Positions 23,464-32,982 of a stretch of 64,000 bases of DNA are shown in pieces. The stretch is taken from the NCBI GenBank assembly GCA_035516155.1, contig DATJAP010000044.1:1-64000 (forward strand), read 5' to 3'. This stretch comes from JAJYKN01 sp035516155 (GTDB taxonomy: Bacteria > Nitrospirota > UBA9217). Position numbers and translations under genes: made by a program. The notes below the pieces were generated by a model. It had not been told where the DNA came from. It did no database searches and saw only the letters and a list, made by a program, of their open reading frames with translations. Numbering within the stretch: position 1 is the first letter of the stretch; each line of letters starts with the position of its first letter.

Positions 23464-24156
23464 ATGAAAAAAATAGAAGACCTGAACTTCTATGAACTGC
23501 TGGAAGTGAGTCCATTGGCTACCACGCAGGAAATCCACAAGGCCTATGAGCGGGTTAGACGGGTGTACGAGCCGAATTCGATCGCGCTGTACTCGCTCTT
23601 CACACCGGAAGAGACCGCCGTAATCCATCAGCGGGTAGAGGAGGCATACCGTACCCTGATCTACGAAGATAACCGGAAAATATATGATGCTCAATTGCAG
23701 GAGCGGAACGAGATTCCCGACCTACCTGCTTGTCCTCCCCAGCCCCAGGCACATCCTGGCCGGCTTAACCAGCAGTTGATGATATTCTCTGATGAACACC
23801 TCCCTCTCCCTGATGCTGAACCAAAGCCTCAACCGCCTGCCGCGGCATGCGCGCCGACAAGGGAACCGTCAACTCCCGTGTCTGAGTTTATCGGAGAATT
23901 CACCGGCCCCGCCATCAAAGCCCTGAGAGAGCAGCACGGCCAGAATCTGCGGGGCATAGCGGATCTGACGAAAGTAAGCGCTCGCTATCTTGAATTCATC
24001 GAAGAAGAAAATTTCCAGAAGCTTCCGGCACGGACGTATATCAGAGGATTTCTCATGCTCTACGCCAAGGCCCTCGGCTGCGCCAACGCTGAGCGGCTTG
24101 CAGTCGACTACCTGAAGCGATACGACGCCGCCATGAAACCGCCAGCGAAAAAATAA
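23464..24156 (+). CDS. Degenerate DnaJ domain plus RodZ-type HTH protein
   Basis: 230 residues; ATG at 23464, with a GTG one codon earlier. Residues 7-78 (NFYELLEVSPLATTQEIHKAYERVRRVYEP...RVEEAYRTLIYEDNRKIYD) match a J-domain but lack the HPD tripeptide, so classical DnaK stimulation is unlikely. A proline-rich linker (about 85-145) leads to a HTH_25/RodZ-like helix-turn-helix (GPAIKALREQHGQNLRGIADLTKVSARYLEFIEEENFQKLPARTYIRGFL). There is no membrane helix, unlike RodZ. It follows the MinD-like ATPase within 15 bases, so the two probably act together, in position or polarity control by inference. Confidence 0.82.
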   Translation: MKKIEDLNFYELLEVSPLATTQEIHKAYERVRRVYEPNSIALYSLFTPEETAVIHQRVEEAYRTLIYEDNRKIYDAQLQERNEIPDLPACPPQPQAHPGRLNQQLMIFSDEHLPLPDAEPKPQPPAAACAPTREPSTPVSEFIGEFTGPAIKALREQHGQNLRGIADLTKVSARYLEFIEEENFQKLPARTYIRGFLMLYAKALGCANAERLAVDYLKRYDAAMKPPAKK

Positions 24157-24244
24157 TATCGGTCATACAGCATGCTGAAAGGTGGGGGCACCCCTCAACC
24201 CTCCTGCTGGCTCCCTTCTCCCCTCTTTTGCTTACTACCAAGGA

Positions 24245-27200
24245 CTACTGTCTCGCATCAACTGCTTTGCTCAATTCCTGTTCCTTCCAGATCACATAGA
24301 TTGCTGGATAGATAATCAACTCAAGAATCGTCGAGGTTATAACACCACCGACCATGGGCGCGGCGATCCGCTTCATCACATCGGCGCCGGTGCCTGACGA
24401 GAACATGATTGGTACGAGGCCCGCCAGGATCACGGACACGGTCATGATCTTCGGCCTGATGCGCTTGACCGCGCCTTCCATTACTGAGTCCTCGATATCG
24501 TGAAGTGTGTTGATCCTGCCTTCCTGGTGCCAGCGATTATACGACAGATCGAGATACAGCAGCATCACAATACCGGTCTCCGCATCGAGTCCCGCCAGGG
24601 CGATCACACCAACCCACACAGCCGTGCTCATATGGTAACCCAAAATATAAAGGAACCATACCGAGCCCACCAGCGAGAAGGGCACCGCCAGGAGCACGAC
24701 CACTGTCTTCAGCCATGATGCGGTATTCAGGTAGATCAGCACGATAATGATAAGAAGCGTCAGTGGAATGACGTAAACAAGTCTCGCCTTAACGTTCTCC
24801 ATGTACTCGTACTGTCCACTCCATTGGAGCGTGTATCCCGAAGGAATGCTCACCTTCTCGGCAATTGCCTTCTTCGCCTTTTCTACATAGCCCCCGAAAT
24901 CGCTGCCCGATATCGAAAGCGTAACTGCGGCCGTGAGCTTGCCCCCTTCGCTCTGAACCATGCCGGGGCCACGCGTCACCTGGATGTCGGCGAGCTGCCC
25001 CAGCGGCACTTGGGCGCCACCCATAACCGGCACAAGCACCCGCTTGAGCTTTTCTACATCGTCACGCAGTTCCCGCCCGTAGCGGATATTTACCGGGTAG
25101 CGTTCCCTGCCTTCGATGGTGGTCGTCAGATTCATCCCTCCGATGGCGGACTCGATGATTTCCTGCACGTCCTCCACCACGAGGCCGTAGCGGGCGATCT
25201 CGTCCCGATTGACGGTAAAATCAAGAAAGTATCCTGTATTGGCCCGTTCTGCGTAGACGCTTCGTGTTCCGGGCACAGTCCGAAGCGCCCGTTCCAGGTC
25301 GAGCCCGATCCGCTCGATGCCTTCGAGCTGGGGCCCGAAAATCTTGATTCCCAGAGGTGTCCGGATGCCCGTCGAAAGCATGTCGATTCTGCCGATGATC
25401 GGCATGGTCCAGGTGTTGGCCACGCCTGGCATGGCGAGGGCGTTGTCCATATCGTCCCGGAGATCCTCCCATTTTTTGTACTGGGGCCGCCACTGGCTCA
25501 TGGGCTTCAGCATCACGTTGGTTTCGATCATCTCGAGGGGCGCAGGATCGGTCGGCGTTTCAGCCCTGCCCGTCTTGCCAAACACTCGTTCCACCTCAGG
25601 GAACTGTTTGATGATCCGGTCCTCAGCTTGCAGGACGCTGCTCATGGTCGTAATGGACGCTCCAGGAACTGACGACGGCATGAACAGGAGCGTGCCCTCG
25701 TAAAGAGGAGGCATGAATTCCGAGCCGAGCTTCGTGAAGGGATAGACGGTAACTGCGACGATAACGGCCGCCAGAATGATCACAAGCGTTCGGAAGCGAA
25801 GCGCGAATTCGGCGACTGGATGGTAGATCCGGCTAAGAATATGACTGACCGGGTTCTTGTCCTCGTGCCGGATTTTCCCCCTGATAAAGAGTGTCATGAG
25901 CACCGGCGTGAGCGTTATGGCGAGGAAACTGGCAAACAGCATGGCAAAGGTCTTGGTATAGGCAAGCGGCTTAAACAGCCTGCCAGCCTGTTCCTCGAGA
26001 GTGAAGATTGGCAGAAAGCCGACGGTGATGACCAGCAGCGAGAAAAAAAGTGACGGCCCCACCTCCTTCGCAGCATCAATGATCACGTCGGTGCGCGAAC
26101 CGTGGACCCTGCCGGTCCGCTCCCAATCTTCCAGCTTCTTATGGGCGTTTTCGACCATGATGATCGAAGCGTCAACCATGGCGCCAATGGCGATGGCGAT
26201 GCCGCCAAGGCTCATGATGTTCGAGCTAATCCGGAGATAGTGCATGCAGATGAACGAGATGAGGATCGATACCGGCAGAGTCAGAATCACCACAAGGGCG
26301 CTCGGAAGATGAAAGAGAAATACCATACATACCACGCTCACGGCGATCCCCAGCTTGATCACCTCGTCGCGGAGGGTTTCCACGGAGCTGTGGATCAGCT
26401 CTGAGCGGTCGTAGGTCGTGACGATCTTCACACCCGCAGGAAGGGACGGCTTGATTTCGTTGATCTTCGCCTTTACCCGGTCAATCACATCGAGTACGTT
26501 CTCGCCGAAGCGGACCACGACGATCCCGCCCACAGCCTCACCCTTGCCGTCCAAGTCTGCAGCACCACGCCGTATCTCGGGGCCGAGCTGGACCTGGCCG
26601 ATGTCCCTGAGGAGGATGGGCGTACCTTGCTCATTGGTGCCCACGGCTATCCTTTCGATGTCCGACTGGTCATAAATGTAACCGCGACCACGAACCATGT
26701 ACTCCCTGCCGTTCCATTCCACCACGCGTCCTTCCACATCGCGGTTGCTTCGCCTCACTGCCTCTGCGACCTTCATCAGAGGCAACTTGAAGACAGCCAG
26801 TCGGTTCGGATCGATCGTGATCTGGTACTGTTTTACGAACCCCCCCACGCTCGCCACTTCCGCCACGCCGGGAACCGATTCCAGTGCGTACTTGAGATTC
26901 CAATCCTGGAGTGAACGCAGCTGGGAGAGATCCTGCGTCCCGCTCTCGTCCTCCAGGGCATACTGGAAACCCCATCCCACACCAGTTGCGTCCGGCCCGA
27001 GCTGCGGCGTCACACCTGAAGGCAGCTTGCCCTGCACGCCCTGGAGATATTCGACCACCCGGCTCCGCGCCCAGTAGATGTCCGTACCATCCTCGAAGAT
27101 GGCGTACACGAAGGACAGTCCGAGAAAAGACTTCCCGCGGACGACGCGCACCTTCGGCGCCGCAAGAAGCGTGGACACGATGGGATAGGTGATCTGGTCC

Positions 27201-27385
27201 TCGACAAGGTCGGGGCTCCTGCCCGGCCACTCGGTGAACACGATCACTTGGGCGTCCGATAGGTCGGGGATGGCGTCGAGGGGAGTATGGTAAACCGCCC
27301 ATATACCCCACGCCGTGAGGAATCCGACCACAAGGAAAACAAGAAACTTATTGCGTGCTGATAGTTCGATAATTTTTGATAGCAT
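24245..27385 (-). CDS. cusA: CusA/CzcA-type heavy-metal efflux RND pump
   Basis: 1046 residues, full RND length: 12 membrane helices and two periplasmic pore domains. MLSKIIELSARNKFLVFLVVGFLTAWG and PLDAIPDLSDAQVIVFTEWPGRSPDLVEDQITYPI are the heavy-metal RND signature. GGIAIAIGAMVDASIIMVENAHKKLE carries the proton-relay Asp. The methionines at LFMPSSVPG, NVMLKP and GRIDMLSTGI correspond to the copper/silver-binding region of CusA, so Cu(I)/Ag(I) is the likely cargo rather than Co/Zn/Cd. It is the last gene of cusCBA, 111 bases after cusB. Confidence 0.94.
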   Translation of the reverse strand: MLSKIIELSARNKFLVFLVVGFLTAWGIWAVYHTPLDAIPDLSDAQVIVFTEWPGRSPDLVEDQITYPIVSTLLAAPKVRVVRGKSFLGLSFVYAIFEDGTDIYWARSRVVEYLQGVQGKLPSGVTPQLGPDATGVGWGFQYALEDESGTQDLSQLRSLQDWNLKYALESVPGVAEVASVGGFVKQYQITIDPNRLAVFKLPLMKVAEAVRRSNRDVEGRVVEWNGREYMVRGRGYIYDQSDIERIAVGTNEQGTPILLRDIGQVQLGPEIRRGAADLDGKGEAVGGIVVVRFGENVLDVIDRVKAKINEIKPSLPAGVKIVTTYDRSELIHSSVETLRDEVIKLGIAVSVVCMVFLFHLPSALVVILTLPVSILISFICMHYLRISSNIMSLGGIAIAIGAMVDASIIMVENAHKKLEDWERTGRVHGSRTDVIIDAAKEVGPSLFFSLLVITVGFLPIFTLEEQAGRLFKPLAYTKTFAMLFASFLAITLTPVLMTLFIRGKIRHEDKNPVSHILSRIYHPVAEFALRFRTLVIILAAVIVAVTVYPFTKLGSEFMPPLYEGTLLFMPSSVPGASITTMSSVLQAEDRIIKQFPEVERVFGKTGRAETPTDPAPLEMIETNVMLKPMSQWRPQYKKWEDLRDDMDNALAMPGVANTWTMPIIGRIDMLSTGIRTPLGIKIFGPQLEGIERIGLDLERALRTVPGTRSVYAERANTGYFLDFTVNRDEIARYGLVVEDVQEIIESAIGGMNLTTTIEGRERYPVNIRYGRELRDDVEKLKRVLVPVMGGAQVPLGQLADIQVTRGPGMVQSEGGKLTAAVTLSISGSDFGGYVEKAKKAIAEKVSIPSGYTLQWSGQYEYMENVKARLVYVIPLTLLIIIVLIYLNTASWLKTVVVLLAVPFSLVGSVWFLYILGYHMSTAVWVGVIALAGLDAETGIVMLLYLDLSYNRWHQEGRINTLHDIEDSVMEGAVKRIRPKIMTVSVILAGLVPIMFSSGTGADVMKRIAAPMVGGVITSTILELIIYPAIYVIWKEQELSKAVDARQ

Positions 27386-27391
27386 TTATGA

Positions 27392-27437
27392 ACCTCTGTT
27401 CAAAAGTTCAGAGTTCATGGTTCAACGTTCGAAGAAT
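27392..27437. repeat. Short GTTCA-type tandem repeat in the cusB-cusA gap
   Basis: Five imperfect repeats (GTTCAAAA, GTTCAGA, GTTCATG, GTTCAAC, GTTCGAA) fill the spacer. No function apparent; could be slippage-derived. Confidence 0.5.
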
Positions 27438-27496
27438 AAAACTGAGTGAATCTGGATATTCACCTTTACTCTGGACTCTGACTCCGAACACTGCTA

Positions 27497-28672
27497 TTAA
27501 TTGCTCGTCCTCAACTGGCTTTCGGAATCGATCAGGAAATTTCCCGACGTCACGACGCGGTCCCCCTTCACAATTCCCTTCACTATCTCGACAGAGTCCT
27601 CGCCGCGCAGACCCAGCGTCACCTGACGCTGCTCATAGACACCCGGCTTTTTCTCCACATAGACGATCTGGCGCATGCCGGAGTCTATCACCGCGCTCCG
27701 GGGGATTACGAGCCGGGATCCCGAGAAAACGTTGATCTCGACGTTCGCAAACATTTCGGGCTTGAGCAAGAGACGGGGGTTCTTCATGACTAGCCGCACC
27801 TTCACTGTCCGGGTGACCGGATCCAGCGTCGGATAGACGTAATTCACTTCCGCCCGGTAAGCTTCTCCGGACTGATAGGGCAGGGTAACCCGCGCTGACT
27901 GCCCAATCCTGACGAGCGGCACTTCATACTCATAGATATCAGCCAGAATCCAGATTGTCGAGAGGTCGGCAATCCGGTACAGATTCATGCCCGGTGAGAT
28001 ATACGCTCCCTCGAGCACCATTTTTTCGAGCACAATCCCGCTGAGCGGGGCCTCGATGATCATGTCGGTTTGGGGTTTGCCGTTCTTTTCGAGCTCGGCG
28101 ATCTGCTGATCCGTAATGTCCCAGAGTTGGAGACGTCGTTTTGCTGATTCGATCAGTTCCTGCTGTGAGGACTCGAGCTCGCCGCTGCCACCAGATCCAG
28201 ACTTCGCAGCCTGGATCGCGATCAGATATTCCTCCTGGGCCGTAACCAAGTCAGGACTGTAGAGGGAAAGGAGCGGCTGCCCCTTCACGACTTCCTTGCC
28301 CGTGTAATCGACATACAGCTTCTTTACCCACCCCGACACTTTGGTGTTCACGTAAGCAAGACGGGTCTCATCGGGAACCACCTTTCCCACAGTCCGTATC
28401 TCTTTGCCCAGTGGTCGATATTCGGCAACGGCGGTGCGCACCCCGATAAGCTGTACCTTGTCCGGGCTCAAGGTGATAACCGGCAGGGCGGCCTGCTGTT
28501 TTGTTGTTTCCGCTTCCTTCCCATTGCCCGACGCCCCCTGGCCCTGCGCCTGCCCGCCAATGCGGTCCTGGGCAAGAGCCACGTTGCCGAATGCTGAAAG
28601 GAACAAGCAGCAGGCCAGGGAAATTCCCGCTTTTACGATATCGGGCACAATCATGATTCGGTCATTTTTCAT
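27497..28672 (-). CDS. cusB: CusB-type membrane fusion protein (periplasmic adaptor)
   Basis: 391 residues. A signal peptide or anchor near residues 10-34 is followed by the RND adaptor core: PLGKEIRTVGKVVPDETRLAYVNTKVSGWVKKLYVDYTGKEVVKGQPLLSLYSPDLVTAQEEYL (barrel and lipoyl halves), an alpha-hairpin, and YRIADLSTIWILADIYEYEVPLVRIGQSARV. It lacks the N-terminal heavy-metal-binding YHS/HMBD domain and no CusF is encoded nearby, so periplasmic metal hand-off must differ from E. coli. Its ATG overlaps the cusC stop (ATGA), indicating coupled translation. It bridges CusA and CusC. Confidence 0.93.
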   Translation of the reverse strand: MKNDRIMIVPDIVKAGISLACCLFLSAFGNVALAQDRIGGQAQGQGASGNGKEAETTKQQAALPVITLSPDKVQLIGVRTAVAEYRPLGKEIRTVGKVVPDETRLAYVNTKVSGWVKKLYVDYTGKEVVKGQPLLSLYSPDLVTAQEEYLIAIQAAKSGSGGSGELESSQQELIESAKRRLQLWDITDQQIAELEKNGKPQTDMIIEAPLSGIVLEKMVLEGAYISPGMNLYRIADLSTIWILADIYEYEVPLVRIGQSARVTLPYQSGEAYRAEVNYVYPTLDPVTRTVKVRLVMKNPRLLLKPEMFANVEINVFSGSRLVIPRSAVIDSGMRQIVYVEKKPGVYEQRQVTLGLRGEDSVEIVKGIVKGDRVVTSGNFLIDSESQLRTSN

Positions 28673-29922
28673 TTAATTTCTTCTCCAGTAAGCTCCCCCA
28701 TCATTGAAACATACTTGTTCCAGTTCACCAGCTCCTCTTGATCCATCAGTTGATACTTGAGCAGAAGGCTTTCATTATCAACAAGTGTGAGAAAGTCCGT
28801 TTTCCCTACCTGGTAGTTTGTTGTCGCGGACTGCAAGGACAGACGGGCCTGGGGAATGATACCTTCTTCATACAGATGCAGATGGTGCTCGGAAGTCTTG
28901 ATTGTGGAATAAAGATCCTTCACCCGGGCGAGTGTATCGAGCCGGACGGCTTCGTAATCGTACTCCGCAGAATGAACATCGGCCGCGGCGGCCTTGACGC
29001 CCGTTGACTTGTTCCAGAAATAAAGCGGCACCTTGAACATGACACTGGCCTGCCAGACATCGGGCAAATCTCCCCGCGTAAACCACCCACCGGACACGAC
29101 CATGTCGGGCAGATACTCCCGCTTGCTGAGCGACAGTTCGTACTTGCTCTGCTCGACCATGCGTTTGCGTTCTTCGAGCATGGGAGAATGCTTCAGCGCC
29201 ATGGCAGTCATTTCGTCCTGACTCCTGTCGAAGGAGGCCGGGGCCAACTCAGCGGGCTTGCCCAGGGGCGTCATGGGATCGCGGCCCACGAGTTTGTTGA
29301 TCACGGCCGCCTGTGCGTCCTTCTTCTGTTCCTGCTCGGCGATCCTGTCAAGGAGCATGGAAACCTCTACCTGGGCGCGCAGGACATCCTGCTGCATGCC
29401 CTGCCCCGTGCCATAGCGAGTCTCGGCAATCCGCTCGATGTTTTTCATCAAGTCCTTGGTCTGTCCCAGAATCTCTGCGGATTTCCAGGCAAGGTAATAC
29501 TCGTAGTACGCGCCCCTGAGGCTGTTCAGAACCCTGAGCCGGGTTTCACGCACCGCTTCATCCATCCGCTCCGCTTCTTTCTCTGCCGCGAGTCCCCTGG
29601 TGCCCAGCTTTCCCGGAAACGGGATTTCCTGGGTGAAAACCACGCCCTGCATGCTCATAGGACGCGCTTCGTTGCCCACACTCCATGCGAGCGGCGCACC
29701 CTCATTCTGCACCATGTAACCGATCATGGGATCAGGTAGGGCTGAGGCAAGAGACTTCCTCTCTCCGGAGGATTCAGCCTTTTTTGCGGCCATGAGAATC
29801 TCGGGGTTATTGAGGAGGGCTTCTTGCTCTAAATCCATCAAGGTGAGAAGAGGCTCCTCAGCGCGGACGCTAAAAGGTAGTAATGCCAGGATCAAAAAAA
29901 GTATCAGCAATTTTGTTCGCAT
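28669..29922 (-). CDS. cusC: CusC/TolC-type outer-membrane efflux protein
   Basis: 417 residues from the ATG at 29922 with GAGGAGG upstream. Signal peptide MRTKLLILFLILALLPFSVRA with no lipobox Cys. Two outer-membrane-efflux-protein repeats follow: LTLMDLEQEALLNNPEILMAAKKAE...YYEYYLAWKSAEILGQTKDLM and MTAMALKHSPMLEERKRMVEQSKYELSLSKREYLPDMVVSGGWF...TNYQVGKTDFLTLVDNE. It supplies the trimeric outer-membrane channel for CusBA. First gene of the operon; the region upstream (29923-30060) shows no clear operator. Confidence 0.92.
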   Translation of the reverse strand: MRTKLLILFLILALLPFSVRAEEPLLTLMDLEQEALLNNPEILMAAKKAESSGERKSLASALPDPMIGYMVQNEGAPLAWSVGNEARPMSMQGVVFTQEIPFPGKLGTRGLAAEKEAERMDEAVRETRLRVLNSLRGAYYEYYLAWKSAEILGQTKDLMKNIERIAETRYGTGQGMQQDVLRAQVEVSMLLDRIAEQEQKKDAQAAVINKLVGRDPMTPLGKPAELAPASFDRSQDEMTAMALKHSPMLEERKRMVEQSKYELSLSKREYLPDMVVSGGWFTRGDLPDVWQASVMFKVPLYFWNKSTGVKAAAADVHSAEYDYEAVRLDTLARVKDLYSTIKTSEHHLHLYEEGIIPQARLSLQSATTNYQVGKTDFLTLVDNESLLLKYQLMDQEELVNWNKYVSMMGELTGEEIK

Positions 29923-30465
29923 TGCGGACCTCCTCGGTGCCATTGAATGCAATGTTCAGACCATTAGAGACGAGGTTGTTTATCAAGATAAATCAAACTA
30001 TTATGAGCAGCCGGGGCAAGTTGCCGCACTTGGTTTGGAGCGTCTGCTGATGGCGCTGTAGTATTTCATACAGTCGTACCAGTGATCGGGAAATTATACA
30101 TGCTCAGTCATGATTCATAGGATGAAGACCTCGTAAAAGCAGTATTTTAAAATTGTACCGCTTTTCGGTCTTCACGGGATTGTTTCGTTTCAGCATCTCT
30201 CTCGACACGATGATCCCCCAAACCCGGAATGATGGCAAAAGCATATGATCTCGTTTATTACGATGCTGTTTCATATAGTTTACAGATGAGAGAACGAAAT
30301 ATACGGCAGGATGGATATTGGACGACTTGCGTGCAGATGTAGTAACCGTCTTGTCATTTCCGAACGATTCGATCGTGGAGAACCGGCATACCCTCGCAGC
30401 GTCGCTGGGGGAAACGTCGGTTTTAAGGCAGTTCGAGTTTTGTGAAGTCTGTTTCTCCAGACAGA
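29923..30465. other. Intergenic region upstream of cusC
   Basis: About 540 bases between the transaldolase stop and cusC, both on the minus strand, so it should hold the cus promoter. A hairpin AGTCTGT/ACAGACT (30446-30467) abuts the transaldolase stop without a T-run on that strand. No gene recognised. Confidence 0.4.
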
Positions 30466-31119
30466 CTATTGCTTTTTTTTCTCCAGATTCTTCCAGTCCG
30501 CCAGAAACCTGTCGATGCCGATGTCGGTAAGGGGATGCTTCACGAGCTGGTCTATGACATTGAAGGGTATGGTAGCAATATGGGCTCCGGCAAGCGCCGC
30601 ATCAACGACATGGAGCGGATTTCGGATGCTTGCGACGATAATCTCGGTTTCATAGCCGTAATTATTGTAGATTCCCAGGATCTGGCGCACCAGGTCCATG
30701 CCATAGTGGCTGATGTCATCGAGCCTTCCGACAAAAGGGCTTACATAGGCCGCGCCGACCTTTGCGGCAAGCAGTGCCTGGCTGGGCGAGAAGACGAGTG
30801 TCATGTTCACCTTGATTTCTTTTCCTGCAAGAATCTTTGTCGCCTTCAGCCCTTCCTTGGTCATAGGAAGCTTCACTACGATGTTCTGGTGGATATTAGC
30901 GAGTTCGACGCCCTCGGCAACCATCTTATCCGCCGCCAGGCTTACGGCCTCTGCGCTGATCGGGCCGTGAACGATGGAGCAAATCTCGCTGATAACCTCC
31001 TTGAAATCACGGCCTTCCTTCGCGATAAGCGATGGATTGGTCGTAACGCCGTCCACGACCCCGAGGCTTGCCGCCTCTCGGATTTCCTTCACGTTTGCCG
31101 TGTCGATGAAAAATTTCAT
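30466..31119 (-). CDS. tal: Transaldolase, small (TalC/MipB) subfamily
   Basis: 217 residues, the length of the compact transaldolase/fructose-6-phosphate aldolase group. MKFFIDTANVKEIREAASLGVVDGVTTNPSLIAKEG carries the first catalytic Asp; NIVVKLPMTKEGLKATK contains the Schiff-base Lys; VNMTLVFSPSQALLAAKVGAAYVSPFVGRLDD and IVASIRNPLHVVDAALAGAHIATIPFNV complete the barrel. It moves dihydroxyacetone units in the non-oxidative pentose phosphate pathway. It is downstream of the glcF-like gene (40-base gap), same strand. Confidence 0.95.
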   Translation of the reverse strand: MKFFIDTANVKEIREAASLGVVDGVTTNPSLIAKEGRDFKEVISEICSIVHGPISAEAVSLAADKMVAEGVELANIHQNIVVKLPMTKEGLKATKILAGKEIKVNMTLVFSPSQALLAAKVGAAYVSPFVGRLDDISHYGMDLVRQILGIYNNYGYETEIIVASIRNPLHVVDAALAGAHIATIPFNVIDQLVKHPLTDIGIDRFLADWKNLEKKKQ

Positions 31120-31158
31120 TCCTTATTCTCCCTCTCATGCACAATGTACCGGCCCTCG

Positions 31159-32385
31159 TTAATCCTGCGTCCTGGCCACACTGTTTCCGCATACCCTGAG
31201 CGCCTCTTCCACCACCTGCACCGTATGAAGCACCTCTATCTTCGAGCCCACCAGTTTCAGAGCATTGTTTATCTGCATGCGGCAGCCCGGACATCCGGTT
31301 ACCACGGCCGACGCCTCTGTCGCAATAATATTTTTTGCCTTATCTTCTGCGATGCCGTCGGAAAGCTTTTGATGGGTAATCCGCATGACGCCGCCGAATC
31401 CGCAGCAGCGGTCTGCGTTGTTCATCTCCACCAGCGTAAGACCGGGAAGGGCGCGGAGAATGCTGCGCACCATTCCGGACAATCCCTGCCCCCTGCCGAG
31501 GTGGCAGGGATCGTGATAGGTCACCGTTCTTCGGACAGATCCCACCGGCATGCCCGGAAGCGCGCGAGCGAGGAATTCATGGATGTCGAGGATAACAGGC
31601 GGCTTTCCCGACGGCCGCAGCAGTTTAGGGTATTCCTTTTTAAAAGTCAAGCCGCAGGAGGCGCAGGCAGTGACTATGGCGTCCGCTCGAAGTGCTTCGA
31701 AGAGCGCCGAGTTATGTGCAGCCAATTCCTCCGCAGCCGTGCGGTCGCCGAGAGAAAGCAGCGGTCTGCCGCAGCAACATAGGCCGTCCGGAATGACAAC
31801 CTCGTACCCAAGCCTGCCGAGGACGGATATCACGGCCCTGCCAATATCCTTTTGCATTGAATTGACCGCGCAGCCGGGGAAAAAAGCTACCTTCCCTTTG
31901 CTCTTTTTCCCGTGTCCTGACTTCTCGCCCTTTGAACGTTGAATGCTGAGCTCCGAGCTTCCCTTTGTATAATGCAGCGCAACCGGAGCGAGCCACGCAG
32001 TTGCGCTCAAGGCAGCCGGATGCCTCAGCACACCGGAAACGATCCTTCCAATGATCCCCGGGCCCGATTCTGCGACAGCCTGCTCCTTCGCAGCCTGGAT
32101 GATCTTCGTAACCGGCACGCTGTTAGGGCAGGAAGACTCGCAGGCAAGGCAGGTCGTGCATGTTGCAAGACGATCCTTGAATATCTCCGACACCGCGAGC
32201 TTTCCGTCAAGGACGGCTTTTACGAGCACCATCCTTCCGCGAGCGGACTGCGATTCACGCCGCTCCCATAGGAACGTCGGACACACGGCGCTGCAGGTCC
32301 CGCACTTAACGCAGCGTTCAATCTCGCGGCGGTACGGTTCAAGCAGCGGGGCAGGCGGAGTATGAGGTGATGTTCTTCTCCTCAT
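31159..32385 (-). CDS. GlcF-like glycolate oxidase iron-sulfur subunit (heterodisulfide-reductase type)
   Basis: 408 residues. Two 4Fe-4S ferredoxin motifs near the N-terminus (CVKCGTCSAVCP and CTTCLACESSCP), then two CCG/cysteine-rich domains (FFPGCAVNSM...CCCGRPLL...ACASCGLTFKKEYP; TYHDPCHLGRG...CCGFGGVM...CPGCRMQINN) that hold the non-cubane cluster as in GlcF/HdrB. In glycolate or D-lactate dehydrogenases it passes electrons from the FAD subunit to the quinone pool. The partner GlcD is not adjacent: the 600 bases upstream hold only short frames. The start ATG overlaps the TGA of a 60-codon upstream frame (ATGA). Confidence 0.88.
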   Translation of the reverse strand: MRRRTSPHTPPAPLLEPYRREIERCVKCGTCSAVCPTFLWERRESQSARGRMVLVKAVLDGKLAVSEIFKDRLATCTTCLACESSCPNSVPVTKIIQAAKEQAVAESGPGIIGRIVSGVLRHPAALSATAWLAPVALHYTKGSSELSIQRSKGEKSGHGKKSKGKVAFFPGCAVNSMQKDIGRAVISVLGRLGYEVVIPDGLCCCGRPLLSLGDRTAAEELAAHNSALFEALRADAIVTACASCGLTFKKEYPKLLRPSGKPPVILDIHEFLARALPGMPVGSVRRTVTYHDPCHLGRGQGLSGMVRSILRALPGLTLVEMNNADRCCGFGGVMRITHQKLSDGIAEDKAKNIIATEASAVVTGCPGCRMQINNALKLVGSKIEVLHTVQVVEEALRVCGNSVARTQD

Positions 32386-32982
32386 GGTAGGATTGTCACC
32401 AGCGTGCTGAAGGGCACACTGCGGTAGAGTTCATCGATATCGGAATCGCCAGTGCCATACACTCGTCGGTCCATTTCACATTGGAGAGAGGCCGGTCTGC
32501 CGTTGATTCTGCAGTCATCCGGCCATGAATGTCCACAGCCCAGCCGAGCGGCTGCGTTTTCCACGGTGGCTGCTGCCGTTTCTCGACCACCTTATAATAT
32601 CAGCGCATATTCATCCGGCGATATTACTCCGGATAGAAGACTGTATTCAGCATGTTTTAGATCGGGGTAGCTCCACCCGAAAAATTTATAGAACAGCTTT
32701 CTTTCCTTCATCAGACAGCTTCGCCCTATCAATACCCCCCTGCCAACCAGGGCCTTGCGGCTCTTGACAGGCCGGCCCCCCTTCCAGAGAGTGTCAGGGC
32801 ATAGACGGTATCGATAACGATTCTGCTATCTCCGGGAAATGATGCTATGGGCGACTGGAGCGTTTCCGGTATCGGCGCCGTGGATTCCGGTAAGAGGATA
32901 TGAAGCAAACGGGAGCAAATCTAACAGCCTAGTGAGATACATATCGTTCCTTTTGAGACCAGACCGCTCCGTAAAGCCCGGA
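32386..32982. other. Region upstream of glcF, no confident gene
   Basis: About 600 bases. A 60-codon minus frame (32564-32382) ends in an ATGA overlap with glcF, and a 38-codon frame starts near 32940, but neither shows a family I recognise. A degraded coupled gene is possible. An ATCCGG/CCGGAT inverted repeat is at 32613-32634. Confidence 0.35.

Noticed and set aside
27392..27437. Possible CRISPR or mobile-element repeat
   Set aside because: Units are only 7-8 bases without spacers; no cas genes, transposase or terminal inverted repeats are seen anywhere in the window.
30442..31782. 446-codon plus-strand frame
   Set aside because: It runs antisense across transaldolase and the glcF-like gene, both clear families; the composition is a shadow of GC-rich codons.
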